A stretch of DNA of 62,105 nt from Streptococcus massiliensis DSM 18628 (lineage in GTDB: Bacteria; Bacillota; Bacilli; Lactobacillales; Streptococcaceae), in NCBI RefSeq assembly GCF_000380065.1, contig NZ_KB904398.1, positions 3,341 through 65,445 of the forward strand, given 5' to 3'. How positions within the stretch are numbered: position 1 is the first letter of the stretch; every line of letters begins with the position of its first letter. The translations under genes and the position numbers were made by a program. Shown here one piece after another: positions 53,753 to 62,105 of the stretch. Under the pieces are notes generated by a model. That model was given only the letters and a program-made list of their open reading frames with translations. It was not told where the DNA came from and searched no databases.

Positions 53753-55015
53753 ATGACCAAAAAAACGATTGAGCTTTTTTCACAAATGCACGCGGAGCCA
53801 GACTGGCTGGCGACTTTGCGGCAAAAAGCCTTGGCGAAAATAGATGAACTACCCTTGCCAGTCATTGAGCGGGTCAAATTTCATCGCTGGAATTTGGGCG
53901 ACGGGACGATAGCAGAAAATGAAGCCCTGTCAGCCGTGCCAGACTTCACGGAAACGGGCGATAATCCCAAGCTCGTTCAAGTAGGCACGCAGACCGTTTT
54001 TGAGCAGCTGCCGGCGGATTTGGCGGCGCAAGGGCTGGTCTTTACAGACTTTTATAGCGCGCTTGAAGAAATTCCTCAAGTGATAGAGGAGCATTTTATG
54101 TCTTCGGTCGGCTATGACGAGGACAAGTTGGCGGCTTACCATACGGCTTATTTTAATAGCGGAGCTGTGCTCTATATTCCCGATAATGTCGAGGTTGATT
54201 TGCCTATCGAGGGGATTTTTTATCAAGATAGCGATAGCGATGTGCCCTTTAACAAGCATATTTTGATTATTGCGGGCAAGCATTCCAAGATCAATTATTT
54301 GGAGCGCTTGGAAAGTCTCGGTCAGGGCAAGAGCAAAGCGACCGCCAATATCACCATTGAAGTCATTGCTCAGGCTGGCGCACAGATTAAGTTTTCAGCC
54401 ATTGACCGCTTGGGCGAAAAGGTCACTGCTTATATCAGCCGTCGCGGTAAATTGGCCGATGATGCGACCATTGATTGGGCGATCGGTGTGATGAACGAGG
54501 GCAATGTGGTGGCTGACTTTGACAGCGATTTGTACGGCAGAGGGAGCCACGCGGATATGAAAGTTGTGGCGCTGTCAAGCGGCAAGCAGGTACAAGGAAT
54601 TGATACCCGCGTGACTAATTACGGCTGCAATTCCATTGGAAATATCCTGCAACACGGCGTGATTTTGGAGCAAGGAACCTTGACTTTCAACGGCATTGGA
54701 CACATTATCAAGGGTGCCAAGGGCGCAGACGCTCAACAAGAAAGTCGGGTACTGATGCTGTCTGACAAGGCTAGAAGTGACGCTAATCCCATTCTTCTGA
54801 TTGATGAAAATGACGTGACGGCTGGACACGCCGCCTCTATCGGGCAGGTGGATCCAGAGGATATGTACTATCTCATGAGCCGCGGCTTGGACAAGGCGAC
54901 CGCCGAGCGCTTGGTTGTTCGTGGTTTCTTGGGCTCAGTTATCGTGGAAATTCCTATTAAGGAAGTGCGCGATGAAATGGTCGAAAGTATCGAAGAGAAG
55001 CTAGCCAAAATTTAG
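53753..55015 (+). CDS. sufD: Fe-S cluster assembly protein SufD
   Basis: A 420-residue beta-helix protein of the SufBCD complex. The C-terminal region (HHTN-like position GHIIKGAKGADAQQESRVLML and [25 protein letters not shown], the latter shared with SufB) is typical. The 113-base gap after sufC is unusually wide and holds an AAAGAGC / GCTCTTT hairpin (53708-53727) with only four T, so it may be a weak attenuator. ACAGGAG lies upstream of the start. Confidence 0.95.
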   Translation: MTKKTIELFSQMHAEPDWLATLRQKALAKIDELPLPVIERVKFHRWNLGDGTIAENEALSAVPDFTETGDNPKLVQVGTQTVFEQLPADLAAQGLVFTDFYSALEEIPQVIEEHFMSSVGYDEDKLAAYHTAYFNSGAVLYIPDNVEVDLPIEGIFYQDSDSDVPFNKHILIIAGKHSKINYLERLESLGQGKSKATANITIEVIAQAGAQIKFSAIDRLGEKVTAYISRRGKLADDATIDWAIGVMNEGNVVADFDSDLYGRGSHADMKVVALSSGKQVQGIDTRVTNYGCNSIGNILQHGVILEQGTLTFNGIGHIIKGAKGADAQQESRVLMLSDKARSDANPILLIDENDVTAGHAASIGQVDPEDMYYLMSRGLDKATAERLVVRGFLGSVIVEIPIKEVRDEMVESIEEKLAKI

Positions 55016-56684
<1,669 letters not shown>

Positions 56685-56699
56685 AGAAGAAAGGACATT

Positions 56700-58112
56700 A
56701 TGTCGGAAGAAAGAGTAGAACCAAAACCAATCGACCTCGGTGAGTATAAATTTGGTTTTCACGATGATGTCGACCCAATCCTGTCAACGGGGAAGGGGCT
56801 GAATGAAAAAGTCATTCGTGAATTATCGGCTGCTAAAAATGAGCCGGAATGGATGCTGGATTTTCGTTTGAAATCCTATGAAACATTTTTAAAAACGCCC
56901 ATGCACACTTGGGGGCCAGACCTGTCAGAAATCAATTTTGACGATTTGATTTATTATCAAAAGGTGTCGGACAAGCCTGCCCGCACCTGGGACGAGGTGC
57001 CAGAAAAAATCAAGGAAACCTTTGAAAAAATCGGTATTCCTGAGGCAGAGCGAGCTTATTTGGCGGGGGCTGCCACCCAGTATGAGTCAGAAGTCGTTTA
57101 CCACAATATGAAAGAAGAGTTTCAAAAGTTGGGCATCGTCTTTACAGACACGGACTCAGCTCTCAAGGAATATCCAGAGCTCTTCAAGAAGTATTTTGCT
57201 AAGCTGGTGCCGCCGACGGACAACAAACTAGCAGCGCTTAATTCAGCCGTCTGGTCGGGCGGAACCTTTATCTATGTGCCCAAGGGTGTCAAGGTGGACA
57301 TTCCTTTGCAGACCTATTTCCGTATCAACAATGAAAATTCAGGACAGTTCGAGCGAACCTTGATTATCGTTGATGAGGGGGCTAGCGTTCACTACGTTGA
57401 GGGCTGTACAGCACCGACTTATTCTAGCAATAGCCTACATGCGGCTATCGTGGAAATCTTTGCTTTAGACGGCGCCTATATGCGCTATACGACTATTCAA
57501 AATTGGTCGGATAATGTCTACAATCTGGTCACTAAGCGAGCGCGGGCTATGAAAGACGCGACGGTTGAGTGGATTGACGGAAATCTGGGTGCCAAGACCA
57601 CTATGAAGTATCCTTCGGTCTATTTGGACGGAGAAGGCGCGCGTGGAACCATGCTTTCCATTGCCTTTGCCAATGCTAACCAGCACCAAGATACAGGAGC
57701 TAAGATGATTCACAATGCACCGCACACCAGCTCTTCGATCGTTTCCAAGTCTATTGCCAAGAGTGGTGGAAAAGTGGATTATCGCGGTCAGGTCACTTTT
57801 GCCAAAAATTCACAGAAGTCGGTCAGCCACATCGAGTGTGATACCATTATTATGGATGATTTGTCACGTTCAGACACCATTCCTTTCAACGAAATCCACA
57901 ATTCGCAGGTCGCTTTGGAACACGAAGCCAAGGTCTCTAAGATTTCAGAAGAGCAGCTCTACTATCTCATGAGTCGTGGTCTGACTGAGACGGAAGCGAC
58001 TGAGATGATTGTCATGGGCTTTGTCGAGCCCTTCACCAAGGAACTTCCTATGGAATACGCCGTCGAGCTCAACCGCTTGATTAGTTATGAAATGGAAGGT
58101 TCTGTCGGTTAA
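56700..58112 (+). CDS. sufB: Fe-S cluster assembly protein SufB
   Basis: A 470-residue SufB, the scaffold on which clusters form. Landmarks are [41 protein letters not shown] (with the conserved Cys), [20 protein letters not shown] and the C-terminal [27 protein letters not shown] lies upstream. It is the last gene of the operon, followed by a bidirectional terminator. Confidence 0.97.
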   Translation: MSEERVEPKPIDLGEYKFGFHDDVDPILSTGKGLNEKVIRELSAAKNEPEWMLDFRLKSYETFLKTPMHTWGPDLSEINFDDLIYYQKVSDKPARTWDEVPEKIKETFEKIGIPEAERAYLAGAATQYESEVVYHNMKEEFQKLGIVFTDTDSALKEYPELFKKYFAKLVPPTDNKLAALNSAVWSGGTFIYVPKGVKVDIPLQTYFRINNENSGQFERTLIIVDEGASVHYVEGCTAPTYSSNSLHAAIVEIFALDGAYMRYTTIQNWSDNVYNLVTKRARAMKDATVEWIDGNLGAKTTMKYPSVYLDGEGARGTMLSIAFANANQHQDTGAKMIHNAPHTSSSIVSKSIAKSGGKVDYRGQVTFAKNSQKSVSHIECDTIIMDDLSRSDTIPFNEIHNSQVALEHEAKVSKISEEQLYYLMSRGLTETEATEMIVMGFVEPFTKELPMEYAVELNRLISYEMEGSVG

Positions 58113-58113
58113 G

Positions 58114-58142
58114 AAAAAGAGTTGGATACCCAACTCTTTTAT
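58114..58142. terminator. Bidirectional terminator between sufB and dacA
   Basis: AAAAGAGTTGG-ATA-CCAACTCTTTT-type hairpin with A- and T-tracts, between convergent genes. It overlaps the dacA stop. Confidence 0.92.
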
Positions 58143-59377
58143 AATTTCTCATTGACATAATTAACAAAGTGATTCCACCAAAGTTTGGGAGCAATCGCTT
58201 TTTTAATCCCCTTTTCAGCAACCATATCAACCTCAGGCATGCGGCTTTGTAGGTAGCCATGACCAACCAGTTGTTTGTCCGTAAAAGTCAAACTTCCAAG
58301 CGTTTGGTTCTTTTTGATAGGAGCTAGATAGCCCTCTTTTTTTGTATGAAAGTGAATAGGTGTCACGTCCTGCGTTCCAATCCGCTCTACAATAACTAAA
58401 TCTTCCTTGGCAACAGGACGGACAGTATCCGTTGCACCATCAATAATCGTCGCATCTTTTTTACCGTAACTTTCCCCTTTTTTGACAAGAGTTGTTGCCA
58501 CGAAGTGCTGGTTAATGTAGGTCATTAACCTATTCATCTCGGTGAAACGTGCGTAGATATCATGATCAGGATTATCTGTGTTAAGAATAATGGTCATCAA
58601 CCTCATCCCTCGTTCGTTGCTCGTTGTAACCAGTGACTCTCCCTGCTCCGTATTTCCAGTGTGTAATCCGTCCACGCCAGCACGAAAACGAGACATTCCC
58701 TCCAACATGTAGTTGTAACTGGTTAGATCGTTTCCTTCAAAGTTGATACTTGTTTTTTGTGTAATTTTGAGAACTTCTGGATAATCTTTTATCAGGCGAT
58801 TGGCAATGACAGCAACAGCATAAGCACTGAGCTCATTTTCATCATCTTTGCTGGAACCAGAATAAATATGGTCTCCCAAGTACGAATTTTTCACTCCAGA
58901 TGCATTGACAATCTTAGCATTTTTTACTCCCCAAGAGCTGAGTTTAGCCTTCATTTGATCTACAAATTTTGACTCGTTTCCTGCAACGGCTTCGGCAAGT
59001 GCGATAGCGGGGCTATTAGCGTTGTAGACAAGGCTTACTTCTAGTAATTCCTTGACTGTATATTTTCGATTATCTAAAGGAATATTGGCAATTTCTTTTT
59101 CAAAGGTTAATTGATAAGGATAATCAGAGATTTCAATCGGTGTTTGCCAACTAAGTTTGCCTTCAGCAACAGCCTCATAAACGAGATAGGCAGTCAAAAG
59201 TTTGGTAATGCTGCCTACAGGCATCGATTTATCAGCTTCTTTCTCGTAGAGAATTTTACCAGTGTTTGCATCAACTGCAATGGCTCCTTTGGCTGTAAGA
59301 GCGAGGTCATCATCGGCAGCAACATTAGGAGCAAAGAAGAAAACAAGTAAACTTAATAATAGGACAATCTTTTTCAT
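58139..59377 (-). CDS. dacA: D-alanyl-D-alanine carboxypeptidase (PBP3/DacA-like) with altered motifs
   Basis: A 412-residue class C low-mass penicillin-binding protein: signal peptide (to about residue 21, VAADDD), transpeptidase-like domain and C-terminal beta domain ending in an amphipathic anchor (KLWWNHFVNYVNEKL). The nucleophile motif SITK is present. The second motif, usually S-A-N in DacA, reads NAN (LVYNANSPAIALAE). The third, usually KTG, reads HTG (VDGLHTGNTEQ). HTG also occurs in some DD-peptidases such as R61, so it may still be active. A TGC-TACAAT -10 lies only 6 bases before the ATG. Confidence 0.9.
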   Translation of the reverse strand: MKKIVLLLSLLVFFFAPNVAADDDLALTAKGAIAVDANTGKILYEKEADKSMPVGSITKLLTAYLVYEAVAEGKLSWQTPIEISDYPYQLTFEKEIANIPLDNRKYTVKELLEVSLVYNANSPAIALAEAVAGNESKFVDQMKAKLSSWGVKNAKIVNASGVKNSYLGDHIYSGSSKDDENELSAYAVAVIANRLIKDYPEVLKITQKTSINFEGNDLTSYNYMLEGMSRFRAGVDGLHTGNTEQGESLVTTSNERGMRLMTIILNTDNPDHDIYARFTEMNRLMTYINQHFVATTLVKKGESYGKKDATIIDGATDTVRPVAKEDLVIVERIGTQDVTPIHFHTKKEGYLAPIKKNQTLGSLTFTDKQLVGHGYLQSRMPEVDMVAEKGIKKAIAPKLWWNHFVNYVNEKL

Positions 59378-59383
59378 ATCTCT

Positions 59384-59392
59384 ATTGTAGCA
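59384..59392 (-). promoter_or_regulatory. dacA extended -10, almost abutting the start codon
   Basis: On the minus strand TGC-TACAAT (59392-59384), followed by AGAGAT and then ATG. Transcription would start at or next to the A of the ATG. Confidence 0.55.
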
Positions 59393-59626
59393 TAAATGAC
59401 CTTATTAATAAAAGAGCTACCGTAATGTTTGGAAGAAAATTAGGAAATAAAAATTTCAAAAAGATGAGTAGAAAATAAAAAAATTAAATTCAATGTCGTA
59501 ATATAAAAACTAAAAACATATTAAATGATCATTAAACTCTTTTCTAAATAGAAAAGAGTTTTTAGATTAAAAAATAAATTATATGCGTGCTCAGTGTTAT
59601 TTTTTACAAAAAAACAAAAATTATAC
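59393..59626. other. AT-rich intergenic region with a hairpin
   Basis: No gene is seen. AACTCTTTTC-TAAATA-GAAAAGAGTT (59535-59560) followed by TTT and preceded by AAA is a symmetrical terminator-like hairpin with no obvious gene to terminate on either strand. Confidence 0.6.
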
Positions 59627-59862
59627 TTGAAAGTATTTTAAAATAGTGTATAATAATACAAACGACAATTATAAATTGAATAGAAATTAATATGGGAAGA
59701 AATGAGTGATCTGCTGATCACTTATGGCATTTAGGAAATTTAAAATATTTTATTCCAGACTTTCCAGAGAGAGATTTTCTTCTTAAAACACAAAAGTGAA
59801 GAAATCTCGATATTTTATTTAGTTTATGAGTGCACTTCGATCTTAGCTAAGGAGGATTTATT
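59627..59862 (+). promoter_or_regulatory. oppA promoter and structured leader
   Basis: TTGAAA (59627-59632), 16 bases, TATAAT (59649-59654). A leader of about 200 bases follows, with hairpins GTGATC-TGCT-GATCAC and GAGATTTTCTTC / GAAGAAATCTC. TAAGGAGG is just before the start. No match to a riboswitch that I know. Confidence 0.65.
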
Positions 59863-61827
59863 ATGAAAACAGCTAAATGGTTTGCTGCAGTAGGTCTAAC
59901 AGTTTTATCTGTAGGCGCTTTGGCTGCTTGTGGAAATGCTAAATCAGCATCTAATACCACCTACTCTTATGTCTATTCAAGTGACCCTGACACTTTAGAT
60001 TATCTACTTTCCAATCGTGCCGCAACTTCTGATATTACTTCAAACGTCATTGACGGTCTGTTGGAAAGCGACAAGTACGGCAACCTCGTTCCGTCGCTGG
60101 CTGAGGATTGGACAGTTTCTAAGGATGGCTTGACTTATACCTATAAGCTTCGCAAAGATGCCAAATGGTACACGGCTGATGGTGAAGAGTATGCTAAGGT
60201 TAAAGCACAGGATTTTGTTACGGGTATTAAGCACGCTGTGGAGAAAAAATCTGAGGCACTTTACCTTGTACAGAATTCAATCAAAGGGTTGGATGCCTAT
60301 GTCAAAGGAGAAACAAAAGATTTTTCTACAGTTGGTGTGAAAGCTGTGGATGATTACACAGTCGAATATACCTTGAGCCAACCAGAAAGTTTCTGGAACT
60401 CTAAGACAACGATGGGAATTCTCTTCCCAGTCAACGAAGAATTTCTTAAATCACAAGGTGATAAATTTGGTACAACAGGAAAAATATCAACCTTGCTTTA
60501 CAATGGTCCTTTCGTTTTGAAAAATATGACGGCTAAATCTGTTATTGAGATGGCTAAAAATCAGAATTACTGGGACAAGAAAAATGTATCATTAGAAACC
60601 ATTAAATTATCTTATTATGATGGCCAAGATCAAGATAGCCTGATTAGAAACTTTACAGAAGGCGCTTATACAGTTGCCACCCTGTTCCCTAATAGTTCTA
60701 ATTATGCATCTGCTGAGAAAAAATACAAGAATGATATTAACTACAGTCCACAAGATGGAACAACCTACTACTACAATTTTAACTTTAACCGTATAGCCTA
60801 TTCTCATACCTCTAAAACTGCAGATGCTCAAAAAGAAGCAACGAAAAAAGCTGTTTTGAACAAAGATTTTCGTCAAGCGCTCAATTTTGCCTTTGATCGT
60901 ACTTCGTTTGCTGCACAAACAAATGGAAAAGACGGAGCTAGCAAGATTTTGCGTAATAGCTTAGTACCACCAACTTTTGTTCAAATCGGGGACAAGGATT
61001 TTGGTACAGTAGTAGATGAGAAGATAGCTGCTTTAGGTGATGAATGGTCAGGACTTAATACGGCAGACGCACAAGATGGTCTTTACAATCCAACTAAGGC
61101 CAAGGCTGAATTTGCCAAAGCCAAAGAAGCTCTCCAAGTAGAGGGCGTACAATTCCCAATTCATCTAGATGTGCCAGTTGATCAGACAGACACAAACCTT
61201 GTGCAACAAGTAAGCTCGCTTAAGCAGTCTGTCGAATCTGCACTCGGAACAGATAATGTAGTACTTGACCTTCAACAAATGTCACCTGATGACTATGATA
61301 GCTCAACCTATTATGCTCAAACCGCAGCGCAAAAAGATTATGATTTCTCTATGTCTGGTTGGAGTCCAGATTATCAAGATCCATCAACTTATCTAGATAT
61401 TTTTGATCCAGACAAGGGTGGTATGTTGCAAAATATTGGTTTAGAAGCTGGACAAAATAAAGATATTGTCAGCCAACTGGGTCTTGATGAATATCAAAAA
61501 TTACTAAATGATGCCAATAACGAAACGCTTGATGTTACAAAACGCTATGAAAAATATGCAGCAGCTCAGGCATGGTTGACAGATAGTAGTATTACCTTGC
61601 CAGCTATCTCTCGTGGTGGTCGACCAACTGTACAACGAACAGTTCCATTTACACGTGCCAATGCTCTCGTTGGTACGAAAGGAGATTCTACTAATTATAA
61701 ACTTCTCCAAGTGCAAAATGAAATATTTACTAGCAAAGAATACAAAGCAGCTTATAAAAAATACCAAGAAGAAAAAGCAAAATCAAATGCTAAAGCACAA
61801 GAAGAACTAGCTAAGCATGTAAAATAA
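59863..61827 (+). CDS. oppA: Oligopeptide ABC transporter substrate-binding lipoprotein
   Basis: A 654-residue lipoprotein of the SBP_bac_5 family. The signal peptide and lipobox LAAC have the lipidated Cys at 23 (LSVGALAACGNA). The peptide-binding domain shows YVYSSDPDTLDYLLSNRAATSDI and DFVTGIKHAVEKKSEALYLV. Streptococcal OppA/AliA/AliB proteins of about 650 residues bind oligopeptides for import and signalling. No permease or ATPase gene follows, so it is either an orphan AliA-type receptor or the operon has been cut by the insertion element 3 bases downstream. Confidence 0.93.
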   Translation: MKTAKWFAAVGLTVLSVGALAACGNAKSASNTTYSYVYSSDPDTLDYLLSNRAATSDITSNVIDGLLESDKYGNLVPSLAEDWTVSKDGLTYTYKLRKDAKWYTADGEEYAKVKAQDFVTGIKHAVEKKSEALYLVQNSIKGLDAYVKGETKDFSTVGVKAVDDYTVEYTLSQPESFWNSKTTMGILFPVNEEFLKSQGDKFGTTGKISTLLYNGPFVLKNMTAKSVIEMAKNQNYWDKKNVSLETIKLSYYDGQDQDSLIRNFTEGAYTVATLFPNSSNYASAEKKYKNDINYSPQDGTTYYYNFNFNRIAYSHTSKTADAQKEATKKAVLNKDFRQALNFAFDRTSFAAQTNGKDGASKILRNSLVPPTFVQIGDKDFGTVVDEKIAALGDEWSGLNTADAQDGLYNPTKAKAEFAKAKEALQVEGVQFPIHLDVPVDQTDTNLVQQVSSLKQSVESALGTDNVVLDLQQMSPDDYDSSTYYAQTAAQKDYDFSMSGWSPDYQDPSTYLDIFDPDKGGMLQNIGLEAGQNKDIVSQLGLDEYQKLLNDANNETLDVTKRYEKYAAAQAWLTDSSITLPAISRGGRPTVQRTVPFTRANALVGTKGDSTNYKLLQVQNEIFTSKEYKAAYKKYQEEKAKSNAKAQEELAKHVK

Positions 61828-61829
61828 GT

Positions 61830-62105
61830 GGCTCTTTGTCAACTGTAGTGGGTTGATGTCAGCTAAGATCTGGAGAGAACCGAATTGGTTCTCTCCTTTT
61901 TGATATTTAAAGCGATGAGAATTCTAGTTTTAAAGTTGTCAAAGTTCCGAAAGCCGAAAGCGTTGCGCTTGATAACCTTGATAAGGTTGTTAGTGGCCTC
62001 TAGCTTAGCATTTGAGTAGGGAAGTTCCAAAGCATTGATAATCTTGTCCCTCTCTTTCAAAAAAGTCTTAAAAACAGTCTGAAAGATAGGGTTTACAGAA
62101 GAAAT
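61830..62105 (-). mobile_element. ISL3-family insertion sequence, one end
   Basis: The terminal sequence GGCTCTTTGTCAACTGTAGT starts 3 bases after the oppA stop and resembles ISL3-type ends. It contains the transposase C-terminus and runs out of the window. Confidence 0.85.
61863..62105 (-). CDS. ISL3-family transposase, C-terminal part
   Basis: The last 80 codons of an ISL3-type DDE transposase; the frame is open to the window edge. The stretch LPYSNAKLEATNNLIKVIKRNAFGFRNFDNFKTRI is the conserved ISL3 end, where N-A-K-x-E-x-x-N carries the catalytic Glu of the DDE triad and GFRNFDNF is the family tail. Whether the element is intact cannot be judged from this window. Confidence 0.93.
   Translation of the reverse strand: MSSVNPIFQTVFKTFLKERDKIINALELPYSNAKLEATNNLIKVIKRNAFGFRNFDNFKTRILIALNIKKERTNSVLSRS

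Overview
The window is chromosomal DNA of a low-GC Gram-positive coccus, almost certainly a Streptococcus. The evidence is the gene blocks hrcA-grpE-dnaK-dnaJ, pnp-cysE-cysS-mrnC-rlmB-rae1-rplM-rpsI, rpoE-pyrG-fba, asp23-fakA, ilvBNC-ilvA, mecA-rgpG-sufCDSUB and dacA-oppA, an LPXTG surface protein, strong AGGAGG-type ribosome sites and many extended -10 promoters. I do not assign a species.

Layout: 1-741 is the end of an LPXTG-anchored MucBP-repeat adhesin. 979-2464 is a PadR-controlled operon with two DUF2812 membrane proteins. 2474-8345 is the HrcA/CIRCE heat-shock operon, whose dnaK and dnaJ leaders are invaded by structured repeats. 8384-10163 holds a BAAT-type hydrolase and a MarR regulator that share an operator motif. 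10572-12368 is pepF. 12597-24202 is the pnp to rpsI housekeeping stretch, with inserts: an ATPase/nuclease pair (15487-17293), a double-glycine bacteriocin with a small membrane partner (19367-19728) and a dispersed repeat. 24155-26526 is a decayed integrative element at the 3' end of rpsI, followed by a deleted insertion sequence (26597-27229). 27398-31172 carries rpoE, pyrG with a CTP-type attenuator, tRNA-Leu, fba and tRNA-Thr. 31220-31775 is a GNAT gene broken by a structured repeat. 31913-33055 is a LytTR regulator plus LiaF-like membrane protein. 33171-35523 is rpmB, asp23 and fakA. 35831-39159 is an ABC transporter with a DesK-type two-component system. 39339-44045 is branched-chain amino acid synthesis. 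44239-50779 has an SPFH protein, a polar amino acid transporter, a DUF2207 protein and uppP. 50883-58112 is mecA, rgpG and the SUF operon. 58139-61827 is dacA and oppA, and an ISL3-type element begins 3 bases after oppA.

The most interesting signals are regulatory. Three copies of an RNA-like repeat (4509-4626, 6956-7076, 7078-7211) share little sequence but the same nested stems, with compensating base changes. The copies before dnaK and dnaJ place an AAAGGAA ribosome site at their 5' end and the start codon just past their 3' end, with no ribosome site near the start itself. A second covarying structured repeat (4372-4470 and 31303-31400) has inserted into and broken an acetyltransferase gene. 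The bacteriocin promoter and the LytTR promoter carry 9-base direct repeats with the same 21-base period and the same distance to the -10, which suggests that the LytTR/LiaF-like pair controls the bacteriocin. The ATPase/PD-(D/E)xK pair between cysE and cysS looks like a two-gene defence system.
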